Shown: positions 11,551 to 23,146 of the stretch, one piece after another
How the letters are laid out: every line of letters begins with the position of its first letter
Numbering within the stretch: the first letter of the stretch is position 1
DNA from: Bactrocera neohumeralis
Lineage: Eukaryota > Arthropoda > Insecta > Diptera > Tephritidae
Length of the DNA stretch: 64,000 nucleotides
Assembly (NCBI RefSeq): GCF_024586455.1
Contig: NW_026089624.1
Location: 14,289,341-14,353,340, forward strand
Direction of reading: 5' to 3'
Position numbers and translations under genes: made by a program
The notes under the pieces: generated by a model
The model's input: only the letters and a program-made list of their open reading frames with translations
The model's database searches: none
What the model was told of the DNA's origin: nothing

Positions 11551-11860
11551 AGGGGTATTCAGACCAGCCTTTTTAATTCGTTAGTCGTTATTCGGTAGTT
11601 TTTTACATGTATTTTGTTTTTGTAAAATTAACAGACTATCGTTCTACCGAGTAACGAACTATCCATCTGGCAAGCTTGGTAATTGTTTCGTTACTCGTTA
11701 ATATCACATCAGCTGTTTGTTTGTTGTTCGTTGCTTTATATATTTCTAAACGGGAAAAATTAATTTGGTGCTCACTTCGTGAATTTGGAAAAATTTTGCA
11801 AAAGTAAGTATACCTTTAACAAATAGTTGCTTTTTATTTCATTAAATACTTATTTTCAGT

Positions 11861-12753
11861 GGAACCTCAAAAGAAAATACGCAGGAGGGCAAAGCCTAAA
11901 AAAAATGGAGTGAGGAGGAAAACCATTTAGTTCTAGAATATTTACTAGAAAATGTGGAAATTGAGGTAGTTCTTTATACAATTAGCTTTAACTAAAAACT
12001 TTAATACGTCTTTTTATAGAAACCAAACGCCCAATTGTACTACCGAAAATTAATTCAAACAACAAATATCAATGCGACTACGGACATGTTGCGCTGCAAG
12101 GTCCGGTACTGGAAGCAGATGTATAATAAAGCATAAGCACAGGTGCTGGAATAGACGTTGGCGATCATGTTTCCTCAATAAAAGGTAAATACGGCTATAA
12201 TGTTAATTGAAACTTTTTTGGTTTTTTAATAATTCTCCGTTCTTTCACACAAAACTTTCACAAATGTGTCTGAATTATGAACGGTTTTCGGTTCTATTTG
12301 GGAGTAAATCCGAAGCCAATTGTGTTGTAGACGTGCAACTCTGAAGTGTCACAATACTGCAGCGATTTTGCAGACCTTGTAGAGGTAGTGGAAAATCCAG
12401 CCGAATCATCACAATCATCTGCGGAAACATCGGGTTCACTTAACGACAAAGCAGAACAGACAACAGTAGAAGAAGAGGTAGCAACAGTTAATCCTACCAC
12501 TCCGTCGTTCCTCGAAAAAGTGAAAAAACGTGATCCAAAGAATATTCTTAGTGAACTTAAAGATATACAAAAGAAAAGTGAACAGTTTTTTGAGCAACGA
12601 ATAGAAATTGAAAAAGAAAAGTTGAATTTGGAAAAGTTAAAGCTAGAATTGGACAGAGAAAAGTTAAATAAAGATTTTGAAATAAAAAAATTGGAGTTAG
12701 AGCAAAAAGAAAGACTGGCAATGATTGAACTAAAGTACAAATATAATATATAA
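11861..12753 (+). pseudogene. Harbinger Myb/SANT-like DNA-binding partner protein
   Basis: Exon pieces give a Myb/SANT-like domain: 'WSEEENHLVLEYLLENVEIE', then 'KPNAQLYYRKLIQTTNINAT' and 'LRCKVRYWKQMYNKA', then 'YERFSVLFGSKSEANCVVDV'. The first two join across a 54-bp intron at 11966-12019 (GTAGTT...TTATAG). A further intron probably ends near 12264, though its acceptor AG looks lost. The C-terminal part (12346-12753) is open for 135 codons and becomes a charged Lys/Glu/Leu coiled coil. Single-base indels near 11895 and 12140 and a stop at 12343 break the whole. In active Harbingers this second protein helps transposase enter the nucleus and bind DNA; family knowledge, not shown here. Confidence 0.75.
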
Positions 12754-12958
12754 AAATTTTATATGTTTTGTATAATAATATTTAAGAATGTTTGTGTAAT
12801 AAGAATGAATTTTATACGCAATTGCTATGTTTAATAATTTTTAAGAATGTACAAATGTATCTAAATGTGATATCTTGAAGTGACACAACTTTTTGTATGT
12901 ACATATGTATATAAAAATGAAAAATGAATTTTTGATTTAATTGTAATTTTTAATTTAA

Positions 12959-14283
12959 TTAAACAGTATTTGGAAACATAAGATGATATAACGATTGTCT
13001 TTTTAATTCAAAGCTATTTAAGATCGTTTCTTCCACTTCTTCTTCATAAATATCTTCATTTGTACTCTCGTTGTAATTCTTATTTTCACTGCTATCAAGT
13101 AGTATATTGTAAGGAATGCAGCATACTAGTATCCATTCTATATAGAACGACAGCTAGCTGTATATCAATCGGGAATTGCTTTCCACTACATTTTTTAAAA
13201 ACTTCGTCACTTGATATGAGGGTCAATAAGTGAGTAAATTGAGTTCGGTCTACACGCAGCATTTGACGGAACCGATTGTCATCCAATGTGGTTAAAATAT
13301 CATCGCACCAGTGAATTGACTTTGGAACAATATTTTCTACACTTCTACGACAGTTTAGTGTAATGAGCAAATCATCATACACCTCGTCAATGGTATCCTC
13401 TACCAAATCTTCATCTTCACTGAATATGTCTTGAAATAATTTGAAAGTTAGTTCCACGCTCCTCTGTACATCAATTTAAGGGGGGGTAAGGTTTGACGAC
13501 TTTTTTTTTCATTTTTTTTAAATTTTTTTTATTTAATCATCAACATCTCAAGAATATTGTGTTAAAGTTTTAGGTCATTCGGAGAAAAACTAACGAAGGT
13601 TGAATAACGGTACCTCTAACTACCTGCGCTGAGTGTACAAAACTTTGAATCGATTTTCCCAAATATGTCATTTTTAAAGTCGGTGACCAGCCTACAGAAA
13701 AAACTACTGCATCGATCGTTTTGAAATTTTGTACAAATATTCTACATATATATAGCTCTCGAATGACGTCGAGGTTTTCCAAAAATTTTAATTTCTAAGA
13801 ATTTTACAATAACAAATAGGACGATTTTTTCGTCCAAAATCGTCATTTTGGCTTGAAAATGGTACCAAAAATTGAAAAATTGAAAAATTAAAAAAAGACT
13901 CGACGTCAATTGAAAGATAAACTAATAAACTAAAGAAAGCATTTTAGCTTTTTGGTTTCAGATGATCCAGTGATGCTGTAGGCTGGTCACCGCACAACAA
14001 CTTTTTTTCGAAGTGCCTGCAGAAATCGACGATAAATCCGTTATTCCTCGCTATTTTTTGATAAAACTTTTTTTAAGTATCCTTCAAATGTTGTACTTTC
14101 ATATAATAATAAGTAACCTACAGCAATAATTTTTTCTAAAAAAATTCACGAAAAAAGGTCTTTTTTCGACGAAAAAAACCTTACCACCCCCCTTAAAGTA
14201 CTTACCAGTAATAAATTTGATCTGCTCCACATAATTTTCAATTAAATGACTGACAATTTTTGATTTTGCACTTTGTTGAGGCA
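12959..14283 (-). pseudogene. HARBI1-like transposase with catalytic core deleted
   Basis: The ATG at 14283 starts a short exon ('MPQQSAKSKIVSHLIENYVE'). After the MITE insertion the reading resumes at 13457 with an acidic stretch and the N-terminal block 'FRQMLRVDRTQFTHLLTLI' followed by 'FPIDIQLAVVLYRMDT', matching the 'fR.s...F..ll..i' and 'lp...qla..L.rl' blocks of Harbinger transposases. It then jumps to 'CCIPYNILLDSSENK' (usual 'cc.LHNi') and an acidic tail ending at 12959. The stretch with the three catalytic acidic residues is missing, so this copy is non-autonomous. Confidence 0.78.
13480..14192. mobile_element. MITE with TTAA target site nested in Harbinger
   Basis: A 713-bp insert flanked by TTAA on both sides (13476-13479 and 14193-14196). 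Inverted ends begin GGGGGGGTAAGGTTT on the left and complement to GGGGGGTGGTAAGGTTTTTT on the right. No coding capacity. TTAA duplication suggests mobilisation by a piggyBac-type transposase. It lies in or beside what may be an intron of the Harbinger transposase, so it is younger than that element. Confidence 0.75.
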
Positions 14284-14416
14284 TTTGAACTCTTTAATAA
14301 AATTGAATCAGCTGTTTCGGAATAAAATACTACAGAGGTAGGTCCACAGTTAAGCCTTTTAACGAAGTATCAACTAACGAATTGCCAAATTAACAAATTT
14401 CGGTCTGAATACCCCT

Positions 14417-15010
14417 AATATTACTTCTAATTATTAATTTAAGCACAAATTCATCCACTCACTCAGTGAGTGACGACTGGAGACAGTTAACTGTTTTTTT
14501 TTTATTTTTAATTGATCACATGTTAAGGTGAAATGGGATCTTGGCTAAATTAAAACTTTAGTAACACACTGTGCTGTCTACATTTTATACACATAAATTA
14601 TATTTAATTTTTTGGTTTCTTGAATGTAAGTGTGTACATATGTATGTATATATTAATAGTAACCTTTCCAATGGCAATCACTCACATTTATTTATATAGA
14701 ATCAATTACCTAACACAGAAAAGTGTATGGTAATAACAATTAAATTAGTAACTTTTTGTGTGTTTTAACACATATCTGAATTCATTACTTCTTTGATTGT
14801 AATGTGTCCACACCTATTTTACTATCTAATGAGATTAAACTATACGCAACGAAGGTATACTGAATAAACTAATCAATAACTTCTCTGTTTACATATGTTG
14901 CAAGTTTTTCTAATGCTACAATAATAGTTTTCTCGACAATTTTGGATATTGGATATTTGTGATGCATATCAAGTACATTATTTGTAAATGATTGGCTGTG
15001 CACTAGTTAA
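14417..15010 (+). repeat. Dispersed repeat R, copy 1, right part
   Basis: Collinear with 28560-29085, sharing 'gagtgacgactggaga' / 'aagtgacgactggaga', 'gaaatgggatcttg' and 'ccaatggcaatca'. Roughly three quarters of bases appear alike by eye. No ORF of interest, class unknown. Confidence 0.6.
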
Positions 15011-15594
15011 GTCCGCTGTTAATAAGTAATTGACTATTGAGAGAATTTTCATCAGAAATTTAGGAGGGCTTTTAAAATTATTTTTTATTATAATCAATAC
15101 CTCAATAGGGACATTTCTGTAAAAAAAATAATACTATGAGTTTTCAATTTCAAAAATTATTATGAACTTATCAGGATGTTCAACAAAAAATGACATCGTT
15201 TAGAGTGGCAAAGAAATCGTTTATTAGTGAACATAGGGCAGCTCCTCTGAACAGTGTATGTATAGTATATTAAGTTTACCACGATGTTTGTAACACCTAG
15301 AAGCAAATGCCTGGAAAATAGTGCACTGATTTTGTCACTTGCAATTATTTTGTATCATTGAATATCTGATGTGTGTATATGACTCAAGTTAAAACATCAC
15401 CTATGATAATAAGTCTTTGTTTAAAAAGAAAACACAGTAAATATTTTTCAGAAAATTAACCTGAATGAAATCACCAGAATGTATATAATTATCCTATTTA
15501 AGTTGATAAATATAATATAATTAGGTACCATTTTTCAATCCCAATTCAATACGGGGGCAAGTTGTCATAAGTCGTGTTATACAATTTTAAGGGT
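15011..15594. other. No recognisable feature
   Basis: A+T-rich sequence between the dispersed repeat and the foldback-like element. No coding motif or repeat structure found. Confidence 0.35.
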
Positions 15595-16852
15595 CGGCTT
15601 TAGTATACCATCCCACGATTTCAGGAGTGGTATGGTTGGATAGTGCTGATGCTCCAGATTAAGAATATATATAATTATTGCCGCCGCAAACTTATAGTTT
15701 TCGAGATATTTGCATTTAAAGTTGAAAATTTTGCAAATTTAATTTTGCAATTTCTCGACTTATGGATAGTTTTTCTTCCGTATTATGCACTTTTTATACA
15801 CTTACAATTCACTACAATATTTCTACATATTTATTTTTTATTAATATTTTAGATGTTTGCTTAAAATAAGCATTTTATATTTTTCATAAATATTATTACA
15901 CGCACAATAACAATAAGTGTTCCGTGTTGTCAAATAATATGTATTGCCATATCTACACATTTATCAAACGAATAAAAAATAGGTTTATACGCCAAATACA
16001 TAAATCATTATCCTTTTTCTTGCTATATCATGAGTAATAATCAAAAAAGGAGTTTTACTCGAAAAAAACCCTGACACACCCTGGAGTTGGCACACCCCGG
16101 TGTTGGATCGGCCAGGGTTATTTTTTTAAAGCGCGGCCGGAGGCCCCCAACGCAAAAGGAAGTTTTACTCGAAAAAAAACCTGACACACCCTAGTGTTGG
16201 CACACCCTGGTGTTGGCACACCCCGGTGTTGGATGGGCCAGGGTTATTTTTTTGAAGCGCGGCCGAAGGCCGCCAACGCAAAAAGGAGTTTTACTCGAAA
16301 AAAAACCTGACGCACCCCGGTGTTGGCACACCCCTGTGTTGGATGGGCCAGGGTTATTTTTTTGAAGCGCGGCCGAAGGGAGTTTCAATCGTAAAAACCT
16401 GACACACCCAGGTGTTGGTCGCCCAGGATAATTTTTTTCATGCATTTGAGTTTTTTTATTTCTTTATATTGTTTTCAATCATTTGTGATATGGTAACACT
16501 TATTACTTGACAACACGGAACACTTATTGTTATTGTGCGTGTAGTAATATTTATGTAAAATATAAAATGCTTATTTTAAGCAAATATCTAAAATATTAAT
16601 AAAAAATAAATATGTAGAAATATTGTAGTGAATTGTAAGTGTATAAAAAGTGCATAATACGGAAGAAAAACTAACCATAAGTCGAGAAATTGTAAAATTA
16701 AATTTGCAAAATTTTCAACTTTAAATGCAAATATCTCGAAAACTATAAGTTTGCGGCGGCAATAATTATATATATTCTTAATCTGGAGCATCAGCACTAT
16801 CCAACCATACCACTTTTAACCCTGAAATCGTGGGATGGTATACTAAAGTTTC
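15595..16852. mobile_element. Foldback-like non-autonomous element with long arms
   Basis: Two inverted arms of about 350 bp (roughly 15600-15950 and 16487-16848) are near identical. They even encode the same meaningless 69-codon ORF on opposite strands (15643-15852 and 16588-16797, one residue different). The G+C-richer loop holds a minisatellite. Outer ends contain 'ctttagtataccatcccacg' and its complement. No transposase and no certain target-site duplication were found, so exact termini are approximate. Long arms around a tandem-repeat core recall Foldback-type elements, but the family is not identified. Confidence 0.7.
16043..16440 (+). repeat. Minisatellite core of foldback-like element
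   Basis: About four imperfect units of roughly 100-126 bp. Each contains 'ggagttttactcgaaaaaaa', 'cctgacacacc', one to three 17-bp sub-repeats like 'ggcacaccccggtgtt', then 'ggccagggttatttttttga' and 'agcgcggccgaaggc'. G+C content is far above its surroundings. A diverged relative lies at 57656-57915. Confidence 0.8.
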
Positions 16853-17016
16853 CCCCAATTTTAATTTGAACATTTTTGCATGCGATACTCTATACATATA
16901 CATACATATATAAGATTTAATCATTATGAGGATTAAAACTTAGTTTGTTTGTTATAAAAAAAAATCACAAATGACAATTACAATTTTTATTGTTACAATC
17001 AACAGCATAGGCGTGT

Positions 17017-17607
17017 TGATTTATGATTTTGGTACTTTGTGACTTTAACACAAACCACGATCTTTGGCATGAAGCTGGCGTAACAGATAGACGACTTGAC
17101 ATTATGCACCCCCACCTGAATTATGGGCAACTGTAGCAGCTCGCTTGGTAAACCAATCACTAGTCGTGGTCTAATAAACAAACCACCTATCCATAATAAT
17201 CTCGATCGAGAAACCTCCGGACTTTATTTCTGTTAACAGCCGCTCTTACGTTAACTTGAACAAAGCTAACTGGTCGACTTTATACTGAGAACATTTTTAC
17301 TACAGTAGACATTCATTCCTACGGACTTAGTCGTTGGAGAATATCAATCAAAATGGGCGAATTTCGCGACCCGAGTAAAGACGACGATAATGGTGTAGAA
17401 ATCTAATTCAACGGCTGTGCCTCATCGGAGCTGAAGAAATGCGTGAGCTATTTTAGCCGATAATTTATACTGCACCTTTTGGTGGACAAGGTGAAAAGAT
17501 GTGTTACCGACGGTTACGAAATATACCAAAAGATCCATCGGCGCAGACGAAAAAAATATGCTAATGTTAAAACACCTTGGCTCCACGGGAGTTAGCTATC
17601 TAACCAG
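17017..17607 (+). mobile_element. Degenerate CR1-like retrotransposon fragment
   Basis: Matches, with many indels, the EN-to-RT part of the CR1-type element on the minus strand at 50600-51620. 'DFNTNHDLWHEAG' corresponds to 'DLNAHHDLWH', and DNA blocks such as 'cgcgagctattttagccg' (here 'tgagctattttagccg') and 'atgctaatg.taaa.ca.ct' recur in the same order. Heavily decayed and truncated at both ends. Confidence 0.65.
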
Positions 17608-18350
17608 AAGGAGTTTCTATGTCTTAAATGACGACGGGCAATAAATAGATGCCATGTTCTCAAACGTGAACGCTTAGAACTTTCTCGTTTCTTCACTGCA
17701 AGGAGCCCTAAATGCTCCACTGCCAAATTCACGACCACCCTATTTACAAATTGACTGAAGGATTGCAGATTGGGCCTCAACATTTCGGCAGGTCGCGGAT
17801 AGCCGAACGGCCTGCAGTAGCAGGTTAGTTGAGAAATAAGTTAAAACGAATAAGTAATCCCCGACGATGAGCGGCAGGACTGGAGGATACGGTACAAAAT
17901 CTAGCAGATCCGCTGAAGTTCCTGTGACTGTGGCGAATCGACACCGCCACATAGAAATATGTGCCCCCCCTCCACAAAATTCAGGCGCAACGGACCCATA
18001 ATGGGTGGCTTCCTGATCAGAGTCTGTTCACCATGTTAGGTGCGGCAGATATTGAGCGATACATAGTGCGGCGCACTGGGAGTCCTTGGATATCTTGACA
18101 GCGATGTCTCCACTGGTATGACGGAAAAGGTGATATGAGCTTGATCTGCCGAGGTGCCAGCCACGTGGTGTGTCAGTAAACAGCCACTTTGGTCCCTGAT
18201 CAGTGAGTGTACATTGAGCGCAGGAGCAGTAGCCTGCGTTGTCCCGGACAAGCGGCGGTCCGTCCGTGTTTACCGGGACGGGCATAGAAATTTGACGAAA
18301 TGTCACAAGAGCGGACTCAACGCCGAAAAGGCCCAGCGCGTGCAAGAGGA
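17608..18350. other. No confidently recognised feature; possible 5' region of next element
   Basis: Higher G+C than the surrounding sequence and several overlapping minus-strand ORFs without known motifs. It may be 5' sequence of the R1/LOA-like remnant that follows, but I cannot show it. Confidence 0.3.
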
Positions 18351-21030
18351 AAGAAGGCAGCATTCCCGAAGAAGTAGGATGTTTATGCTTCACGTCCGAG
18401 GCCGGATCCAATTATCATTGCGAACACTGGAAACATGTGGTACAGCGATATACTTAGAGCCGTTGAAAAGGAAAATGCTCTGAAAGAGCTTGGAGAGGAC
18501 GTTTCGCGAATCAGGAAGACGGGAAGGCGAGATACTACTCGAAATAAAGAAGGCACAGATGATGTTTACGGGAGCATATGAAAAAGAGGTATGCAAAGTT
18601 CTAGGCGGCCGGGCGTAAATAAGAGTTAGGACTCTTATGCGTAATATCATAAGTTATACATATTATCAGTGGAGATTCGCGATCTGGACGAAATAACCAC
18701 GAAAGCAGATATAACGCTGGCAATACGATCAGAAATTAAAGAACTAAGTTCCTTCAGCGAAAATGCGATCAAAACCATCAGCAAGGCGTACGCGGGCAGA
18801 AAGGCTGCTTAACGCTCATAAGGTCAGGATTGGATGGGTGGTCTGCAGAGTAAAGGAAAAGCCTAACGCGAGTGCATGTACAAATGGGGCACTTCGCAAT
18901 GGAATGTGATAAAAGCCCGTCGTGTGCAGCATGTAAAAGCAGCGGTAAAAAGGAGAACGGACATCGGATCGGAAATTGGAAGTGTCCTCTATATCAAGCA
19001 GCGTGTAAAAAGTCAAAATGAGAGTTGTCAAGATCAACCTGAACCATTGTGAAGCTGCTGAAGCAAATAATCTTCGAAGAAAATGTAGACGTGGCGATAT
19101 TGTGTGGGCAGTATAAAAACATAAACGCAGGTACAAGGATCTCCGCCAAAGAAGACAAAGCTGCCATATGGATGCGTGGGGGAAACGCCTTCCAAGATAA
19201 GCCGATCCTGAGCAGATCTTACTATACGTGAACGAAAATGGGTGGAATTTATTTCCATTTATTTCCAGAGCTGCTATATTCCCTCGAGTGTGTTGCAAGG
19301 AGATTACGAAGAAGAATTCTCGATGAACTAGTCAGAGACGCCCTCACTACCACGCCAAACGTGATAGCAGGCTATTTTAACGCATGGAAATTGAACGTGG
19401 TAGTAGCTTTACAAACAGGCGGAGTAATGGCAGCAGCACACTGGTTCGAGCTGCAATTTGGAAAGTGTGCGACTTTTACACACATAGCGATCACCTGGCC
19501 ATCTTGCTGGAAATCCGCAAGCAATTACAAACTCGATCCAGCGTAAAAAATTGCAGAAAAAAGGATGGAATGTGGAAACATTGGATGGAGAAACATTCAA
19601 ACTCATGTTGTATGGGAACCTGGACGGTGCGATCAACGTCGACCGACATGCTGAAAAGCTGGTGTAGCACATGAGTAAAGCCTGTGATGATGTCATGTGT
19701 ACAACATAACCCAAAGGCCTGAATACTGATGGAACGAGGAGATCAGCACATTAAGAAGCGAATGTCATAAAACTAGACGCCTTTGCAAAAGAAACCAAGG
19801 TACGCCACACCATACAAGAATGATTAAAAAAAAAACGTAAAGAATTCAAGAAGGCTATCAAAAGAAGCAAGTCCTCAAGTTTTAAAGATCTATGTGAGAA
19901 AGTGGAAAATAAAAAATAGTAATAGTAATGGCAAAAATCAGAGGGAGTAAAAGTAAAGCACTAACCTGTCCGACCCTCCTAGAAAAGGTGAAAACTTTTT
20001 TCCCAACACAAGAACCCCAATCGAGTAAACGATACCAATCGTGCTGGAAGTGGAGAAGAGATTTAGCTATGCAAAGGCACCAGGACTTGATGGCATTCCG
20101 AACAAGGCACTGAAAATCGCAATCAACCATATCAAGAGAGTTTTCACCGAGCTTTATACGCGAAGTCTTAATGAAGGTGTTTTCCGGAAGTGGAAGAAAC
20201 AGCGGCTGGTTCTTTTTCAAAAGCCAAACAAACCGGCGGAAGAACCGACTGCGCATCGTCCAATCTGCACGATCGACACGACGGCCAAAATATTGGAAAG
20301 ACTGGTTTGTATACGCCTAGAACGTCACCTAGAAAAATAGTCTCCTGGGGTCTGAAAACGAATTTAGATTCAGAAGATGGTATACATTAGACAGTTGGAA
20401 AAGTGACGGGCATTGCAGCCAAGGCCATAGTGGGCACCAGATGGATGCATGGAGATACGAAATACGCTTTCAACTCGGCATACTGGCCACATATACTGAG
20501 GGCATTAGGGGCAAGGATAACCCCTGGCTATCTTCTGAGGACAATTCGCAGCTATTTGTCTGACAGACTACTACTGTACGATACCGATACAGGTCCAAAA
20601 ACCTACATGGTGACAGGAGTACAACAAGGCTCCGTACTAGGTCCATTACTACGGAATGTGCGTAAGATGGGGTGTTGCAATTATCGCTGCCAAAAGAAGC
20701 ACTGATGATTAGCTATACGGACGACATTGCCGTAACGATCGCAGCTAAAGAACCCTTCCAGATACAGAACATATGCAATGAGACCGTGTCGAAAATTAAA
20801 GACTGGCTTACGAGTACTAAGCTGCAGCTAGCAGGTGAAAAAACAGAGGCAGTGCTCATCATAAACTGAAAAAGGCTAGAAACGGTCACCTTGAACATTG
20901 ATGGATATAACGTTGTAACGCAAAATTCATTGAGGTACCTTGGCGTTATGATCGATACGAATCTCAATTTCAAGGCGCACATTGAAAAATGCTGTGGTAA
21001 TGCGGCTGCACTGACTGCGGACATATAGAC
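18351..21030 (+). mobile_element. R1/LOA-group non-LTR retrotransposon remnant (ORF1 and ORF2)
   Basis: ORF1 remains at 18370-19015. They comprise 'MWYSDILRAVEKENALKELG', 'VEIRDLDEITTKADITLAIR' and a zinc-knuckle tail with 'GHFAMECDKSPSCAACK' and 'WKCPLYQAACKK'. ORF2 starts near 19020 with EN-like 'MRVVKINLNHCEAA' and 'VDVAILCGQYKNINAGT'. The RT follows in broken frames: 'APGLDGIPNKALK', 'KNQPNKPAEEPTAHRPI'-like text, 'GVQQGSVLGPLL', the active site as 'SYTDDIAVTIAAK', 'KTEAVL' and 'LRYLGVMIDTNLNFKAH'. Order and motifs fit the R1/LOA branch of the I superfamily. Stops and frameshifts throughout make it dead. Confidence 0.75.
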
Positions 21031-21554
21031 TAATTAAGAATGTATCGGCTTGAAATAACCGACAACACGGTCAACAGGCATGCGATAAGGAAAGCAATAG
21101 TGATGGGTGGAGTAGCTAAATAATTAGCAATGAAAAATGTATCATGTTACAAGCGAAGCTCAATTTAAACAAGTCAGGAGGGCTAAGTTCAGATCAACCT
21201 TAAATTGCATACTGTCGCAACTTGCAGGGATCAAAGCTCAGGAAATACCTTCAAGGTTTGACAATACTGTCTTTTAAACATTTATTGTTCGACAAAATCG
21301 TGAATGTATTACAATTATACCTACTCACTCAGTTTGATTACTATATTTATTTCCCGTCAGCGAAAATTGTATTAAAATCGTTCTCAAATGAGATGTACTA
21401 TATGTGACATTAACTGAAACGAATTCCATTCATATTCAGCGCTAAAGTTAGATGGAAAGTTAAAATGGATGGAAATCACTATATCGCCAAAATTGGGGCT
21501 TGGGGAAGATCTGTACTAGTCGTATTAACTTTTGACATAACTCAAGTACATATA
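21031..21554. other. No recognisable feature; possible retrotransposon tail
   Basis: A short plus-strand ORF and A+T-rich sequence. The first 200 bp may be the decayed 3' end of the R1/LOA-like copy. Confidence 0.3.
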
Positions 21555-22068
21555 TTGGGTTGACCGAAAAGAAATCGGTGATTTTGCATACAAACGGCGT
21601 TGACAATTTTTTGAACGGCTTATGACTCTGTTATTGCATTTTTGCTTTCGTCAAATATCAGCTGGCACTTTTACCTTGCCTTAGGAAAAAAGCGCGCGTA
21701 ATTTTATTTATATTTGTTTGTTTGGCGGAAATTTTAATATGGAGCCCACAAAGGAGCATTTTCGTCATATTTACTTTATTATTTCCGTAAAGGAAAAAAT
21801 GCAGCTCAGGTTGCTAAAAAGTTACGTGATGTGTATGGTGACAAGGCCTTAAAAGGATCACAGTGTCAAAGTTGGTTTGTCAGTTGATGATGACGTCATC
21901 AAGGCCTTAATCGAATTGGACCGTCATGTAACTGAGCGTGAGATTGGAGAGAAGTTAAATATACCACAATCAACCATAAATGATCGTATACGACGTCTTG
22001 GGATGGTAAAAAAACTAAAATTTAAAAAAATTTTTGAAAAATCACCGGTTTCTTTTCGGTCAACTTAA
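21555..22068 (+). mobile_element. Deleted mariner element with intact ends
   Basis: The left end reads TTGGGTTGACCGAAAAGAAA after TA. The right end is the complement with three changes, followed by TA. The interior gives mariner N-terminal pieces: 'MEPTKEHFRH', then 'VDDDVIKALIELDRHVTERE' and 'IGEKLNIPQSTINDRIRRLG'. The DDE catalytic region is entirely missing. At 514 bp it is a mobilisable derivative retaining the transposase DNA-binding (paired-type HTH) half only. Confidence 0.85.
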
Positions 22069-22085
22069 TATATATATGTATGTAT

Positions 22086-23146
22086 ATTATTCTTCTTCTT
22101 AATTGGCGTAGACACCGCTTACGCGATTATAGCCGAGTTAACAACAGCGCGCCAGTCGTTTCTTCTTTTCGCTACGTGGCGCCAATTGGATATTCCAAGC
22201 GAAGCCAGGTCCTTCTCCACTTGGTCCTTCAAACGGAGTGGAGGTCTTCCTCTTCCTCTGCTTCCCCCGGCGGGTACTGCGTCGAATACTTTCAGAGCTG
22301 GAGTGTTTTCATGCATCCGGACAACATGACCTAGCCAGCGTAGTCGCTGTCTTTTAATTCGCTGAACTATGTCAATGTCGTCATATATCTCGTACAGCTC
22401 ATCGTTCCATCGAATGCGATATTCGCCGTGGTCAATGCGCAAAGGACCATAAATCTTTCGCAGAATTTTTCTCTCGAAAACTCGTAACGTCGACTCATCG
22501 GTTGTTGCCATCGCCCAAGCCTCTGCACCATATAGCAGGACGGGAATTATGAGCGACTTATAGAGTTTAGCTTTTGTTCGTCGAGAGAGGACTTTACTTT
22601 TCAATTGCCTACTCAGTCCGAAGAAGCACCTGTTGGCAAGAGCAATCCTGCGTTGGATTTCCAGGCTGACATTGTTGGTGGTGTTAATGCTGGTTCCAAG
22701 ATAGACGAAATTATCTACAACTTCAAAGTTATGACTGTCAACAGTGACGTGAGTGCCAAGTCGCGAGTGCGACGACTGTTTGTTTGATGACAGGAGATAT
22801 TTCGTCTTGCCCTCGTTCACTGCCAGACCCATTTTCTGTGCTTCCTTGTCCAGCCTGGAGAAAGCAGAACTAACGGCGCGGGTGTTGAGGCCGATGATAT
22901 CAATATCGTCGGCATACGCCAGCAGCTGTACACTCTTATAGAAGATGTTACCTTCTCTATTTAGTTCTGCAGCTCGAACTATTTTCTCCAGAAGCAGGTT
23001 GAAGAAGTCGCACGATAGGGAGTCACCTTGTCTGAAACCTCGTTTGGTATCGAACGGCTCGGAGAGGTCCTTCCCGATCCTGACGGAGCTTTTGGTGTTA
23101 CTCAACGTCAGTTTACACAGCTGTATTAGTTTTGCTGGTATATTAG
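22086..23146 (-). mobile_element. 5'-truncated RTE retrotransposon (RTE copy 3)
   Basis: The 3' end with the GAA tail ('ttcttcttcttaattggcg' on the plus strand) is at 22086. Homology to RTE copy 2 runs to about 23146, where it stops at 'TATATTAGGGTGTCC', the apparent left end of another element. Only the second half of the RT and the C-terminal domain remain, with no frame lesions. Confidence 0.9.

Larger units (their letters stand above)
11551..14416. mobile_element. PIF/Harbinger DNA transposon, internally deleted
   Basis: The ends are AGGGGTATTCAGACC at 11551-11565 and its exact complement at 14402-14416, with looser inverted similarity further in. A 3-bp duplication AAT flanks both sides, the target size expected for PIF/Harbinger. 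It contains two convergent genes: a Myb/SANT-like DNA-binding protein on the plus strand and a HARBI1-like transposase on the minus strand. The transposase has lost most of its catalytic domain, and a 713-bp TTAA-flanked MITE sits in its 5' part. The flanking repeat exists uninterrupted at 28385-29085, giving an approximate empty site. Confidence 0.85.

Noticed and set aside
16043..16440. CRISPR-like array of regular repeats
   Set aside because: Units are long, directly adjacent and imperfect with nested sub-repeats, without distinct spacers; a minisatellite in an insect genome.
15643..16797. Pair of nearly identical 69-codon ORFs on opposite strands as a conserved small gene
   Set aside because: They are the two arms of one inverted repeat; the ORF is A+T-rich, has no motif, and is copied only because the DNA is.
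18028..19298. Minus-strand ORFs of 127 and 160 codons
   Set aside because: They overlap R1/LOA-like sequence whose plus strand has recognisable motifs; the minus frames show none.
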